From the NCBI GenBank assembly GCA_025992895.1, contig DAJPGA010000001.1:1382501-1446500 (forward strand): a stretch of DNA of 64,000 nt, in the 5' to 3' direction. Of the stretch, positions 52,839 to 63,181 are shown piece by piece. Each line of letters begins with the position of its first letter. Positions within the stretch are counted from its first letter, which is position 1. A program made the position numbers and the translations under genes. The notes beneath the pieces are model-generated. The model worked only from the letters and a program-made list of their open reading frames with translations, ran no database searches and had not been told where the DNA came from. The DNA is from Veillonellaceae bacterium. Lineage in GTDB: Bacteria; Bacillota; Negativicutes; Veillonellales; Dialisteraceae.

Positions 52839-52919
52839 GAATTTGGCTAAATCTTAGCTGCCAATTATTGATCTTGTTTATTGATGGTCAGATTTAGTCA
52901 GATATAAGGAGAAGTCTCG

Positions 52920-53558
52920 ATGGATTTTGAACTTATTGAGCATGCCCTTCCCATACTGCTTCTTGGAGCAGGTGTGACGATTGAAATCACAGCGGTCAGC
53001 GTTGCCATTGGTTTCTTTATTGGCTTGTTTGTGGGCATTGCCAGAATTTCCCAGATGAAGATTTTAAGAATTCTGGCCACTATTTACGCTGACTGCATCA
53101 GAGGAACTCCTCTGCTGGTGCAAATCTTCCTTATATATTTTGCACTGCCAATTGTTACAGGGCACAGAGTTGAACCTTTTGCAGCTGCCGTTACTGCCTG
53201 TGGTATTAATAGCGGTGCTTATGTTTCTGAAATTTTCAGAGCAGGAATCCAGTCAATCGATATCGGTCAGACCGAAGCAGGAAGATCTTTGGGATTAACA
53301 TGGTGGCAGACGATGTACTATGTAATACTGCCGCAGGCGGTCAGAAACATTCTGCCGCCGCTCGGTAATGAATTCATTGCGATGCTGAAAGATTCTTCTT
53401 TGGTTTCAGTTATTGGATTTGAAGAATTGACAAGAAGAGGACAGTTAATTATCGCTCAGACGTATGGATCCTTTGAAATTTGGACAACCGTTGCAATTCT
53501 TTACCTCATTATGACATTAGCAATTTCTCGAGTAGTTGCCGCTTTGGAAAAGAGATAA
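52920..53558 (+). CDS. Polar amino acid ABC transporter permease
   Basis: 212 aa. HisM/GlnP-type inner-membrane permease with five likely helices. The EAA loop is [17 protein letters not shown]. It begins [11 protein letters not shown] after AAGGAGA. Directly precedes its ATPase by two bases. No periplasmic binding protein gene is in the transcript, so the binding protein must be encoded elsewhere. Substrate probably a polar amino acid such as glutamine, cystine or arginine. Confidence 0.9.
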   Translation: MDFELIEHALPILLLGAGVTIEITAVSVAIGFFIGLFVGIARISQMKILRILATIYADCIRGTPLLVQIFLIYFALPIVTGHRVEPFAAAVTACGINSGAYVSEIFRAGIQSIDIGQTEAGRSLGLTWWQTMYYVILPQAVRNILPPLGNEFIAMLKDSSLVSVIGFEELTRRGQLIIAQTYGSFEIWTTVAILYLIMTLAISRVVAALEKR

Positions 53559-53560
53559 TT

Positions 53561-54298
<738 letters not shown>

Positions 54299-54332
54299 AC
54301 AATCCTGCCATAATTTATTTTTATACCAAAGC

Positions 54333-54353
54333 CCAAATTTTTATAATATTTGG
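54333..54353. repeat. Short inverted repeat CCAAAT...ATTTGG
   Basis: Six-base arms (CCAAAT 54333-54338, ATTTGG 54348-54353) around an AT-rich centre that contains TATAAT. May be an operator or the -10 of an upstream promoter. Lies 24 bases before the cspA -35. Confidence 0.4.
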
Positions 54354-54376
54354 ACAGCTATATTTCGGCTTTTAGA

Positions 54377-54405
54377 TTGACGAAATTAAAAAATTATGGT
54401 ATTGT
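54377..54405 (+). promoter_or_regulatory. Promoter of the cold-shock gene
   Basis: TTGACG (54377-54382), 17-base spacer, TATTGT (54400-54405). Leaves a ~45-base leader, shorter than the long E. coli cspA leader. Confidence 0.55.
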
Positions 54406-54456
54406 TAAAACATGCTCAATCTGAGCAATGTAGTAATTTTTTTAGGAGGAATTTCC

Positions 54457-54657
54457 ATGAAAGGTACAGTTAAGTGGTTCAGTGCAGAAAAGGGCTATGG
54501 CTTTATTGAAAGAGAAGAAGGCGGAGATGTTTTTGTTCATTTCTCTGCTATTCAGTCCGATGGCTTCAAGACACTGAATGAAGGTCAGAAAGTTGATTTC
54601 GAAATTATTGATGGTGCAAGAGGACCGCAGGCTGCAAACGTAAAAGTTGAAGGCTGA
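54457..54657 (+). CDS. Cold-shock protein, CspA family
   Basis: 66 aa single-domain OB fold that binds single-stranded nucleic acid. RNP1 KGYGFIE and RNP2 VFVHFSA are intact. AGGAGGA is well placed before the ATG; the frame's earlier ATG at 54412 would lie in the leader. Own terminator downstream. Role in RNA chaperoning during cold or growth changes. Confidence 0.95.
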   Translation: MKGTVKWFSAEKGYGFIEREEGGDVFVHFSAIQSDGFKTLNEGQKVDFEIIDGARGPQAANVKVEG

Positions 54658-54698
54658 TCACTTACTGAAGCAATAGAGCGAAAGTTTCTGAATCAAAG

Positions 54699-54738
54699 AA
54701 TGGGAGTAAATCTTTAATGGATTTACTCCCATTTTTCA
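54699..54738 (+). terminator. Terminator after the cold-shock gene
   Basis: AATGGGAGTAAAT / ATTTACTCCCATT stem followed by a T-rich stretch. Confidence 0.85.
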
Positions 54739-54793
54739 TTTGTTTCATAAATATAAATTTATAGTATGCTAATTATGATTAAATAATTTTGAT

Positions 54794-54821
54794 TTGAAAA
54801 AAATTATAAATATCGTATAAT
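54794..54821 (+). promoter_or_regulatory. Promoter of hpf
   Basis: TTGAAA (54794-54799), 16-base spacer, TATAAT (54816-54821). Confidence 0.6.
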
Positions 54822-54873
54822 AAATACATAAGGATAAGCAATTCAGCTTATTAAGGAAAAGGGGGATCTTATT

Positions 54874-55413
54874 ATGGAGTTAACAGTAAGAGGCAAAAAT
54901 CTTGAGATCACCGATGCTTTACATACTTATGTAGAAAAGCATACGGGAAAGATTCAGAGGTACTTTGATAAACCCATTAAGATCAATGTTTTACTTCGCA
55001 TTTCCAATATGACGAAAACTTGTGAAGTGACAGTGTTTGTTGATGGCGTAATTCTTCGTGGTGTTGAAAAGTCTGACGATATGTACAAATCGATCGACCT
55101 TGTTTTTGACAAAGTTGAAAGACAGATTCATAAATATAAGACACGCCTGGCAAAAAAATTCAAAGAAAGAAACACGCTCAGCAAACAGTTCATGCAGGAA
55201 GAAGAAGCTGTACAGCCTGTATCTGAATCTGCTTTTGAAATTGTTAAGACCAAACATTTCAACATTACCCCAATGTCTCCGGAAGAAGCAATTCTTCAGA
55301 TGAATCTTTTAGGACATAGTTTCTTCATGTTCTTCAATTCCGAGACCGAAGGAATGGCTGTCGTTTATCGCAGAGATGACGGCAAGTATGGTCTGATTGA
55401 CGCTAACAAATAA
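54874..55413 (+). CDS. hpf: Ribosome hibernation promoting factor, long form
   Basis: 179 aa, so the long HPF that can dimerise 70S ribosomes to 100S by itself. The N-terminal RMF/HPF domain (MELTVRGKNLEITDAL..., about 1-95) is followed by a linker and the C-terminal dimerisation domain (about 120-179, FNITPMSPEEAILQMNLLGHSFFMF). Strong AAAGGGGG ribosome-binding site, own promoter and terminator. Just upstream of secA-prfB, as in many Firmicutes. Confidence 0.95.
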   Translation: MELTVRGKNLEITDALHTYVEKHTGKIQRYFDKPIKINVLLRISNMTKTCEVTVFVDGVILRGVEKSDDMYKSIDLVFDKVERQIHKYKTRLAKKFKERNTLSKQFMQEEEAVQPVSESAFEIVKTKHFNITPMSPEEAILQMNLLGHSFFMFFNSETEGMAVVYRRDDGKYGLIDANK

Positions 55414-55431
55414 ATTAGTAGAGATTAATGA

Positions 55432-55461
55432 AAAAGGGAGCGGAATATTCCGCTCCCTTTT
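55432..55461 (+). terminator. Terminator after hpf
   Basis: AAAAGGGAGCGGAAT / ATTCCGCTCCCTTTT, a perfect 15-bp stem. Its 3' T-run merges into the -35 of the next promoter. Confidence 0.88.
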
Positions 55462-55488
55462 GACTATATGGGGGTATTTTGATAAAAT
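55460..55488 (+). promoter_or_regulatory. Promoter of secA-prfB
   Basis: TTGACT (55460-55465), 17-base spacer, TAAAAT (55483-55488). The -35 overlaps the hpf terminator tail. Confidence 0.6.
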
Positions 55489-55563
55489 AAACAAGATGTA
55501 CAGATGAATAGATATGCTGGAAGGATTAGATTCTTGAATCAATTTAAATAAGGAGCTGCTTCG

Positions 55564-58035
55564 ATGTTTGATAAGTTTTTTGACAGGTTGTTCAATGGTT
55601 CAAATGAGAAAGAGATCAAAAAGATCCGCAAGATCGTTGAACAGGAAATAAATCCTCTTGAAGGTTCAATGAAGAAACTTAGCGATTCCTCGTTGGCAAA
55701 CAAAACAAATGAATTTAAGGCAAGACTGGCGAAAGGGGAAACTCTTGATGATATCCTGCCGGAAGCTTTTGCTGTAATACGAGAAGCATCCCGCCGTGTA
55801 CTTGGCATGCGTCACTTTGATGTGCAGCTGATTGGTGGTATTATCCTCCACAAGGGAAATATTGCTGAAATGTGTACCGGCGAAGGCAAGACCTTGGTTG
55901 CAACTGCTCCGGTATATTTGAACGCTCTGGAAGGCAAGGGCGTACACGTCATCACCGTCAATGATTACCTTGCTAAGCGTGACAGTGAATGGATGGGCCA
56001 GGTTTACAAATTCTTAGGACTCACTGTAGGCCTGATTGTACATGATCTTGATTTCAATCAGAGGAAGATTGCTTACAATTCAGATATCACCTACGGGACA
56101 AACAATGAATTTGGCTTTGATTATCTTAGAGATAATATGGTCACATCATTGGATCAGATGGTGCAGCGCCCGCTGCATTTCTGCCTGATCGATGAAGTCG
56201 ACTCCATTCTGATCGATGAAGCACGTACACCATTGATTATTTCCGGCCCGGGACAGAAATCTACTGATAATTACTACGTAATGGCAAAACTTGTGCCGCA
56301 GCTGAAGAAGGATGAAGATTATACAATTGATGAAAAGCAGAAAACCGTTGCACCGACTGAAACCGGTGTTGCAAAAATGGAAAAACTGCTTCATGTAGAT
56401 AATCTTTATGACGCAGAAAATCTGGAATTGAACCATCTCTTCGTTCAGGCTCTGCGTGCGCAGGCCATGATGGAAAGAGACCGCGACTATGTCGTCAAAG
56501 ATGGCGAAGTAGTTATTGTTGATGAATTTACCGGCCGACTGATGTATGGCCGTCGTTACTCTGATGGCCTCCATCAGGCTATCGAAGCAAAAGAGGGACT
56601 GGAAGTACAGCGTGAAAGCCAGACTCTGGCAACAATCACCTTCCAGAACTACTTCAGAATGTATGATAAGCTCGCCGGTATGACCGGTACTGCAAAAACG
56701 GAAGAACAGGAATTTATCAAGATTTACGGACTTCCTGTACTTCAGGTTCCAACCAACAAACCGATACTGCGTAAGGATCTCCCCGATGTTGTCTTCAAGA
56801 CAAAAGCAGGGAAGTACAGAGCGGTTGTCAAGGAAGTTCAGCGCAGACATCAGACCGGGCAGCCAATGCTTATTGGTACAACGTCGATCGAACAGTCCGA
56901 AGAACTCTCACATCTTTTGACCCAGGCAGGCATTGTCCACAGCGTATTGAATGCTAAATATCATGAACGTGAAGCAATGATTGTCGCTCAGGCAGGCCAG
57001 AAGGGGCAGGTTACCATCGCAACGAATATGGCAGGCCGTGGTACGGATATCCAGCTTGGCGAAGGTGTTGCTGAACTTGGCGGACTTGCGATTATTGGTA
57101 CTGAACGTCATGAAAGCCGAAGAATTGATAATCAGCTTCGCGGACGTGCCGGCAGACAGGGCGATCCGGGTTCAAGCCAGTTCTTTCTTTCGCTGGAAGA
57201 TGATCTTCTCAGAATTTTCGGTGGAGATAATATCAAGAAGTTCATGGAAAAGATGGGTCTTGATGATGATGAGCCAATCAACAGCAAGATGGTTTCAAAT
57301 GCTATCCAGAAGGCCCAGAAACGTGTAGAAGCTCGTAATTTTGACATACGTAAGTACGTTCTTGAATACGACGACGTCATGAATCAGCAGCGCAAGGTCG
57401 TCTATGAACAGAGAAGAAGAATCCTTGAAGGTGAAGACATGAAGGATCAGATCATGAACATGGTCGACACGATCATTGAGAAAGGAATGGAAATTTATGC
57501 TGATCCTAAATTGTATCCGGAAGAATGGGATTTTGCCGGTCTTCTGAAGTATAGTGAAAAATACTTCCTGTCACCGGGTGAACTTACGGTAGAACAGCTT
57601 GAAGAAATGAGCCGTGAAGAAGTAGAAGACAAACTGAAAACATGCGCTCATGAAACATATGAATCCAGAGAAAAATCCATTGGATCTCCAATGATGAGAG
57701 AACTCGAAAAGGCTGTCATGCTTAAAGTCGTCGATTCCAAATGGATGGAACATCTCGATGATATGGACATGCTCAAGGAAGGCATCGGCCTGCGTTCCTA
57801 TGGTCAAAGAAATCCGATCGTAGAATACAAAGTTGAAGCTTATGACATCTTTGAAGAAATGCAGCAGGCTATGATGGAAACAATCATTCTTTATCTGTAT
57901 CATATTCAGATCAGGTTTGCTGAAGAGCCTCCGGCTGAAGCTGTAGAACAGGATGATCATCTGAAGGATGCAACACCCCATTATGTCAATGAAGACCCAT
58001 CATATACAGACAATGAAAATGACAGCAAGGATTAA
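55564..58035 (+). CDS. secA: Preprotein translocase ATPase SecA
   Basis: 823 aa. Drives preproteins through SecYEG. Walker A MCTGEGKT (about 102-109), DEVD Walker B region ([13 protein letters not shown]), second nucleotide-binding fold with [14 protein letters not shown] and [12 protein letters not shown]. The C-terminus ends in an acidic tail and lacks the cysteine-rich zinc motif found in E. coli SecA, so zinc-dependent SecB binding is not expected. It precedes prfB as in Bacillus. Confidence 0.96.
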   Translation: MFDKFFDRLFNGSNEKEIKKIRKIVEQEINPLEGSMKKLSDSSLANKTNEFKARLAKGETLDDILPEAFAVIREASRRVLGMRHFDVQLIGGIILHKGNIAEMCTGEGKTLVATAPVYLNALEGKGVHVITVNDYLAKRDSEWMGQVYKFLGLTVGLIVHDLDFNQRKIAYNSDITYGTNNEFGFDYLRDNMVTSLDQMVQRPLHFCLIDEVDSILIDEARTPLIISGPGQKSTDNYYVMAKLVPQLKKDEDYTIDEKQKTVAPTETGVAKMEKLLHVDNLYDAENLELNHLFVQALRAQAMMERDRDYVVKDGEVVIVDEFTGRLMYGRRYSDGLHQAIEAKEGLEVQRESQTLATITFQNYFRMYDKLAGMTGTAKTEEQEFIKIYGLPVLQVPTNKPILRKDLPDVVFKTKAGKYRAVVKEVQRRHQTGQPMLIGTTSIEQSEELSHLLTQAGIVHSVLNAKYHEREAMIVAQAGQKGQVTIATNMAGRGTDIQLGEGVAELGGLAIIGTERHESRRIDNQLRGRAGRQGDPGSSQFFLSLEDDLLRIFGGDNIKKFMEKMGLDDDEPINSKMVSNAIQKAQKRVEARNFDIRKYVLEYDDVMNQQRKVVYEQRRRILEGEDMKDQIMNMVDTIIEKGMEIYADPKLYPEEWDFAGLLKYSEKYFLSPGELTVEQLEEMSREEVEDKLKTCAHETYESREKSIGSPMMRELEKAVMLKVVDSKWMEHLDDMDMLKEGIGLRSYGQRNPIVEYKVEAYDIFEEMQQAMMETIILYLYHIQIRFAEEPPAEAVEQDDHLKDATPHYVNEDPSYTDNENDSKD

Positions 58036-58095
58036 ATAATTTACACACATAAAAAATATCAGGCATTGAATAAAGAGAGAGAGATGATATATCAG

Positions 58096-59209
58096 ATGTT
58101 AGAAGATTTAAAGAAAACACTAACTGATTTACTGAGTCATGAGAGAGAAATAAGGGATTCACTTTGACTTACCTAGACTGAAAGAACGAATTAAGAGCTA
58201 TGACGTCCAGATGAGCGATCCGACATTCTGGAATGATGCTGACAAAGCCAGAGAAATTTCCCAGAAGGCAACGGAAGCAAAGGATGCTTATGAAACATAT
58301 ACAAATCTGTTCCAGCGGGCAGAAAGCTTAAAGGATATCCTTGACCTGGCAATCGAAGAGGATGACCAGGAAATGGAGCCTGAGGTTGCAGAAGAATTAG
58401 CCGAGGTCAAGGCAATCCTTGATAAAAAGGAAATAGAACTTCTTCTGAGTGGCCAGTATGACAAGAATAATGCCATTATCACGTTCCATGCCGGTGCTGG
58501 TGGTACGGAAGCTCAGGATTGGACAGAGATGCTCATAAGAATGTATATCAAATGGGCTGAATCAGAAGGTTTTACGATAGAAGAACTCAATATGCTCCCA
58601 GGCGATGAAGCTGGTATAAAGAGTGCGGAATACATGGTCAAGGGAGAGTATGCTTACGGTTTCCTGAAATCCGAAAAAGGTGTTCACAGACTTGTCAGGA
58701 TATCTCCGTTTGACGCTGCCAAACGACGCCATACTTCATTCTCTGCTGTTGATGTAATGCCGGAAATCAGCGATGATGTCCAGGTGGACTTGAATATGGC
58801 CGATGTCAGAGTCGATTACTATCGTTCGAGCGGAGCAGGCGGACAGCACATTAACAAAACAAGTTCAGCTGTCCGTATGACACATATTCCTACCGGTATT
58901 GTGGCAGCCTGCCAAAACGAACGTTCACAGTTCCAGAATAAAGAGCAGTGCTTAAGACTCCTTCGCGCAAAGCTTTATGAACTAGAATTGAAAAAGCGTG
59001 AAAACATGACAAAGGAAATTGAGGGCGAGCAGCAGCCTATTGAATGGGGCAGCCAGATTCGTTCCTATGTTTTCCAGCCGTACACACTGGTAAAAGATAA
59101 CAGGACTGGTGTAGAAACAGGCAATATCCAGGGTGTCATGGACGGAGATCTGAATCCATTTATCGAAGGTTACCTGAAGATGAACAAGTTCAACTCCAAG
59201 GCACAGTAA
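58096..59209 (+). CDS. prfB: Peptide chain release factor 2 (RF2), programmed +1 frameshift
   Basis: About 370 aa once the frameshift is made. Translation from ATG 58096 (an ATG at 58084 is in the same frame and cannot be excluded) reaches CTT-TGA at codons 23-24 (TGA 58165-58167). Reading CTT then GAC resumes the +1 frame to the stop at 59209. A Shine-Dalgarno-like AAGGGA precedes the slip site, as in E. coli RF2 autoregulation, because RF2 itself reads UGA. The downstream frame has the SPF tripeptide (VRISPFDAAK) and GGQ (RSSGAGGQHINK). Must be annotated as a join; otherwise it looks broken. Confidence 0.95.
58150..58168 (+). promoter_or_regulatory. prfB +1 programmed frameshift site
   Basis: ATAAGGGATTCACTTTGAC: a Shine-Dalgarno-like AAGGGA, then the slippery CTT, then TGA C. 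A +1 slip on CTT puts GAC in frame. Confidence 0.93.
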
Positions 59210-59221
59210 AAGGTGGAAATA

Positions 59222-61258
59222 ATGAAAGCTATGCATGGTGGTTTTGTTAAGGTTTTAACAGTTTTAATATGCATTGGTGCAATTGCTGCAGGGATGATCT
59301 CCCTGCAGCGTAATCATGTAGAAACTGCTGCAAGAACCGTAGAAATGGTTTATGATTACAATAATATTATCGACAGCGCATCTGTGGAGAAAAAAACACC
59401 GGATGAGCTTTTTTCGCTTTATAAGCAAAGTGGTATAACCTCTCTGGCAGTGTATGATGAGACTCCTGAGAAATTAGTTAATCATAACTATCTGAAGGTT
59501 TACCGTGGTTCTGATTTTGCTTTTAGAAATCCTTCTGAAGCAGGCATGATCGATAAAGATAAGATTTACATTCAGCAGGGTTCAGGAGATAACAGCGCCG
59601 AATATTTCGGCGAAGTAAAAGAGCATCTTAATGCACTTCTTCGTCCTGAAGATTTAGAGGAACATCAAATTGCAGGGACTGATACGCTTGAAGTGAACGG
59701 AGCATATGATAAATTTATGACCATGCCCCTTGGCATTTTCAAGCAATCTATAAAAAATGCAGCTGCAAAAGGATTTTACGTAGTAGTAAGACCATCCAAT
59801 ATCCCGCATGTAACACAAAATGATGTTCAGCTGTTTTTGGATGCTGTATCGTCTTCGGATAAAGTGAGTGCTGTTATATTCCAGGGGAAAGAAGCGTTGG
59901 GATATAAAAGCCAGCTTAAATATCTTGCTGGCGGTCTCCAGAAACTTAAAATTCCCGTTGTTCTTATAGAGGCTCAGAACCAGCTCGGTTTTGAACGTCA
60001 GGACGGTATTTTGGATCTTGCAAAATATATGGATTATGATGTCGCCCGCCTGTATGCCATGTCAAAAGACGAGCTGATTAAAATCAATCCGGATGAGGCT
60101 GCATCCAGATTCTATATTTCTGATATTGAACGAAATATAAGGATGAATCTTTTCCCGTCTTACAAGTTTGCTGCTGATGGCAAGACCTTGTCTGAGACGA
60201 ATGCAGGATATATTTCTGATGTCAGGCAGAGGCTTGAAGAACATGGTTTCTCAGTCGGGAAAGCTTCCATCATGGAACCATATTTCCCTAATTCCATAGT
60301 ACGCGCTATTGCTATGGCAGGCGCTGCATCATTATGTGTACTTGCATTTGTTCTGATATTTCCCGCAGCATTTAAATTCGGATATGCGATTGAAATCGCT
60401 GTACTTCTTCTTACACAGGGAATGTTCTGGCTGACGCATTCTGTCCTGCCTTTGCAGATGCTTGCCCTTGGATGTGCCGTCTGCACTCCGGTAGTTGTTG
60501 TGTCCTTGTTCCTTGAATATTGCATCAAGCAGAAGAACAAAGCTTTCTCCGAAATCAGCTGGGGTAAACTCTTTGTGGAGTCCGTTGCTATTCTGTGGAT
60601 TGCAGGGATTCTTTCCCTTATCGGCGCTTTGTTTATCAGCGGTCTTCTCGGTGATATCAGATTCTTGCTGGAGATGCAGATTTTCAGAGGCGTAAAGGTA
60701 ACCTTTTTGCTCCCGATCATCCTTGTGTCCATTATCTATATTCAGAAATTCCCCTTCTTCGGACATGTTGTTGCATCAGACAGAGACTTTGTTCAGTTTG
60801 TCAAGAAATTCTGCTCTATCCAGATAAAGCTGGGATTATTGGCCGGGCTTGGGATTCTGGCAATTGTTGGGTATGTTTTTATAGGCCGCAGTGGTAATAA
60901 CGGAGCCCCGGTACCTGCTTTTGAAATCGCATTAAGACGCTTCCTGGAAGATACCATGTATGCCCGTCCAAGAGAGAAAGAGTTTCTGTTCGGACATCCT
61001 GCCATCCTGCTGTCACTGGCTGCATTATATAGGAAATGGCCACAGATTCTGCATTATCTCTTAATTCTTGCGGTAACGATAGGGCAGGGATCCATGGTCG
61101 AAACCTTCGCACATATGCGCAGCCCCTTCATTCTGAGCTTTATCAGGGGACTGGATGGACTGGCCGCTGGCACGCTGTCCATGGTTGCAGCACTTTTGGG
61201 TGTAATGATTCTGGCAAGAATTACGAAGTTTTTTGGAGAACGATATGGCAAATTATAA
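59222..61258 (+). CDS. DUF5693 family polytopic membrane protein
   Basis: 678 aa. One N-terminal transmembrane helix, a ~330-residue extracytoplasmic domain, then about eight helices from residue ~355 on. DUF5693 proteins have no proven activity but often adjoin csaB, as here. ATG 59222 lies five bases after AGGTGG; the GTG at 59213 is part of that site. Soon after prfB, with no terminator between, and the stop overlaps csaB by 14 bases. A role in cell-wall polymer handling is a context-based guess. Confidence 0.8.
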   Translation: MKAMHGGFVKVLTVLICIGAIAAGMISLQRNHVETAARTVEMVYDYNNIIDSASVEKKTPDELFSLYKQSGITSLAVYDETPEKLVNHNYLKVYRGSDFAFRNPSEAGMIDKDKIYIQQGSGDNSAEYFGEVKEHLNALLRPEDLEEHQIAGTDTLEVNGAYDKFMTMPLGIFKQSIKNAAAKGFYVVVRPSNIPHVTQNDVQLFLDAVSSSDKVSAVIFQGKEALGYKSQLKYLAGGLQKLKIPVVLIEAQNQLGFERQDGILDLAKYMDYDVARLYAMSKDELIKINPDEAASRFYISDIERNIRMNLFPSYKFAADGKTLSETNAGYISDVRQRLEEHGFSVGKASIMEPYFPNSIVRAIAMAGAASLCVLAFVLIFPAAFKFGYAIEIAVLLLTQGMFWLTHSVLPLQMLALGCAVCTPVVVVSLFLEYCIKQKNKAFSEISWGKLFVESVAILWIAGILSLIGALFISGLLGDIRFLLEMQIFRGVKVTFLLPIILVSIIYIQKFPFFGHVVASDRDFVQFVKKFCSIQIKLGLLAGLGILAIVGYVFIGRSGNNGAPVPAFEIALRRFLEDTMYARPREKEFLFGHPAILLSLAALYRKWPQILHYLLILAVTIGQGSMVETFAHMRSPFILSFIRGLDGLAAGTLSMVAALLGVMILARITKFFGERYGKL

Positions 61259-62351
61259 GATCGTAATCTCTGGCTATTATGGTTTTAATAACGCCGGTGA
61301 TGAAGCCATGCTGTCAGCCATAATACAGTCACTGAGAGGTACCTTTGATACTCCGGAGATTACTGTTATTTCTGGTTCTCCAGCCAAAACATCCAGAGTT
61401 TTTGATGTTAAAGCAATTCCGCGCTTCGGCATGTTTCCTATCATAAAAAGTATATTCCGTTCTGATCTCATCATAAGCGGAGGCGGAAGCCTCCTGCAGG
61501 ATGTGACCAGCTGGAAAAGCATGATTTATTATTTATCCATTATTACACTGGGAGTATTATTCAGGAAACGAGTCTTCCTTTATTCACAGGGGATAGGACC
61601 TGTCAGATACCGTGTAATCAGAATTGTACTGAAACATGTCCTTAATCATGTGGATGTTATAACGGTCAGGGATAAGGAATCAAAAGGGTTTCTTGAAAGA
61701 TTGGGTGTCAAACGCAGGATATATACAACTGCTGATGCTGTCCTTTCACTGCATCCTCCTAAACTGGAACCCGGAAGAGCAATTCTTGATGAAGAGGGAA
61801 TTCCTGCCGATAAGAAAATCATTGGCGTTGCTATCAGACGCTGGGATAAAAAATATTCCTGGACGAATGATTTGATTTCCTACATTAATAAGATTGCTTC
61901 GTTGAAAGATTATGCTGTTGTCTTTATACCGATGCAGTCACCTGATGACAGAGTGGCTTCCGAAGAAATAGCAGGAAATTTTGCTAAGGAAAATATTTTC
62001 CGTCTGCAGGGCGGATATACTCTGGACGAATTAATTTCCATTATCGGCAATTGTAATCTGATTGTTGGAATGAGACTGCATGCTTTGATATTTTCTGCAC
62101 TGATGAGGGTTCCCTTTATCGGGATTTCCTATGACCCCAAAATAGATAACTTTTTGAGTTTGATTGGTCTTGAACCGGGCGCTTCAGTGCAACATCTGGA
62201 TGCAGAAAAGTTGTATAATAAGACATGTCACATTCTTGAACACGGAATGCCTTCCGAGGTATGGGATTCTGTTCAAGATCTTCAACATTATGCAGGTGAA
62301 AATGCTAATATTCTGAAACGCTTTGTTGAAACAAAGGAGGAAACCAGATGA
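61245..62351 (+). CDS. csaB: Polysaccharide pyruvyl transferase CsaB
   Basis: 368 aa. Adds pyruvate ketals to secondary cell-wall polymer, the modification that SLH-domain proteins bind. Starts with a Gly-rich YYGFNNAGDEAML loop, contains IISGGGSLLQDVTSW, the GMRLHALIFSAL motif near the C-terminus, and a GT-B-like fold. The ATG is 6 bases after GGAG and overlaps the DUF5693 end; the TTG of a longer reading is that Shine-Dalgarno region. ATGA overlap with the transketolase subunit. Substrate in this organism is not known. Confidence 0.88.
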   Translation: MANYKIVISGYYGFNNAGDEAMLSAIIQSLRGTFDTPEITVISGSPAKTSRVFDVKAIPRFGMFPIIKSIFRSDLIISGGGSLLQDVTSWKSMIYYLSIITLGVLFRKRVFLYSQGIGPVRYRVIRIVLKHVLNHVDVITVRDKESKGFLERLGVKRRIYTTADAVLSLHPPKLEPGRAILDEEGIPADKKIIGVAIRRWDKKYSWTNDLISYINKIASLKDYAVVFIPMQSPDDRVASEEIAGNFAKENIFRLQGGYTLDELISIIGNCNLIVGMRLHALIFSALMRVPFIGISYDPKIDNFLSLIGLEPGASVQHLDAEKLYNKTCHILEHGMPSEVWDSVQDLQHYAGENANILKRFVETKEETR

Positions 62352-63181
62352 CTCATCTGAGTGAAAGTGAAATTCAGGGCCTGAAGAACAAGGCTAAAAA
62401 TTTGCGTATTGATATTATAAAAATGATAACTAAAGCAAATTCGGGACATACAGGAGGCTCCTTATCTGTCATCGATCTGCTGACTTTATTGTTCTTTAAG
62501 GAAATGAAAGTGAATCCGGCTCAGCCTCATGATAAGGAAAGAGACAGACTTGTCCTCTCCAAGGGTCACGCAGCTCCGGTTCTGTATGCTGTCCTGGCTG
62601 ATAAAGGATATTTCCCGAAGGAAGAATTATCTCATTTAAGACAGGCTGGTCATATCCTTCAGGGGCATCCGGACATGAAGCATATTCCGGGCGTGGATAT
62701 GACAACAGGTTCCTTGGGGCAGGGAATCAGTGCTGCATGCGGCATGGCTCTCTGTGCAAAAATAGATAAAGCATCCTGGAGAGTCTATGCAGTTCTCGGC
62801 GATGGAGAATTAGAAGAAGGCCAGGTCTGGGAAGCTGCAATGTATGCAGGAAATTACAAACTGGATAATCTGACTGCATTTGTTGATAATAACGGCCTGC
62901 AGATTGACGGGCCTATTACAAAAGTCATGTCTCCGCTTCCTATTGCTGATAAATTCAAAGCTTTTGGATGGAATGTGTTATCAGTCAATGGACATGATAT
63001 GGCTGAACTTCATGATGCCATTGAAGAAGCAAAAGCCACAAAGGGCAAGCCGACAATGATAATCATGAAGACTGTCAAGGGCAAAGGAATCCCTGAAATT
63101 GAAAATCAGGTTGGCTGGCATGGCAAAGCACCGTCAGAAGAGGAATGTGAAAGATTTATTAAAGTTCTGGAGGCAGAATAA
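62348..63181 (+). CDS. Transketolase, N-terminal (TPP-binding) subunit
   Basis: 277 aa. First half of a split transketolase. The GHTGGSLSVIDLL block, GQGISAACGMALC and the TPP motif GDGELEEGQVWEA...NN (about 150-180) are intact. Together with the next gene it transfers two-carbon units in the pentose phosphate pathway, matching rpiB at 5.7 kb. ATGA overlap with csaB; TAATG overlap with the C-terminal subunit. Confidence 0.93.
   Translation: MTHLSESEIQGLKNKAKNLRIDIIKMITKANSGHTGGSLSVIDLLTLLFFKEMKVNPAQPHDKERDRLVLSKGHAAPVLYAVLADKGYFPKEELSHLRQAGHILQGHPDMKHIPGVDMTTGSLGQGISAACGMALCAKIDKASWRVYAVLGDGELEEGQVWEAAMYAGNYKLDNLTAFVDNNGLQIDGPITKVMSPLPIADKFKAFGWNVLSVNGHDMAELHDAIEEAKATKGKPTMIIMKTVKGKGIPEIENQVGWHGKAPSEEECERFIKVLEAE

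Noticed and set aside
58165-58167. Apparent nonsense mutation in prfB
   Set aside because: It is the expected programmed RF2 frameshift stop, with slip codon CTT and a purine-rich site upstream.
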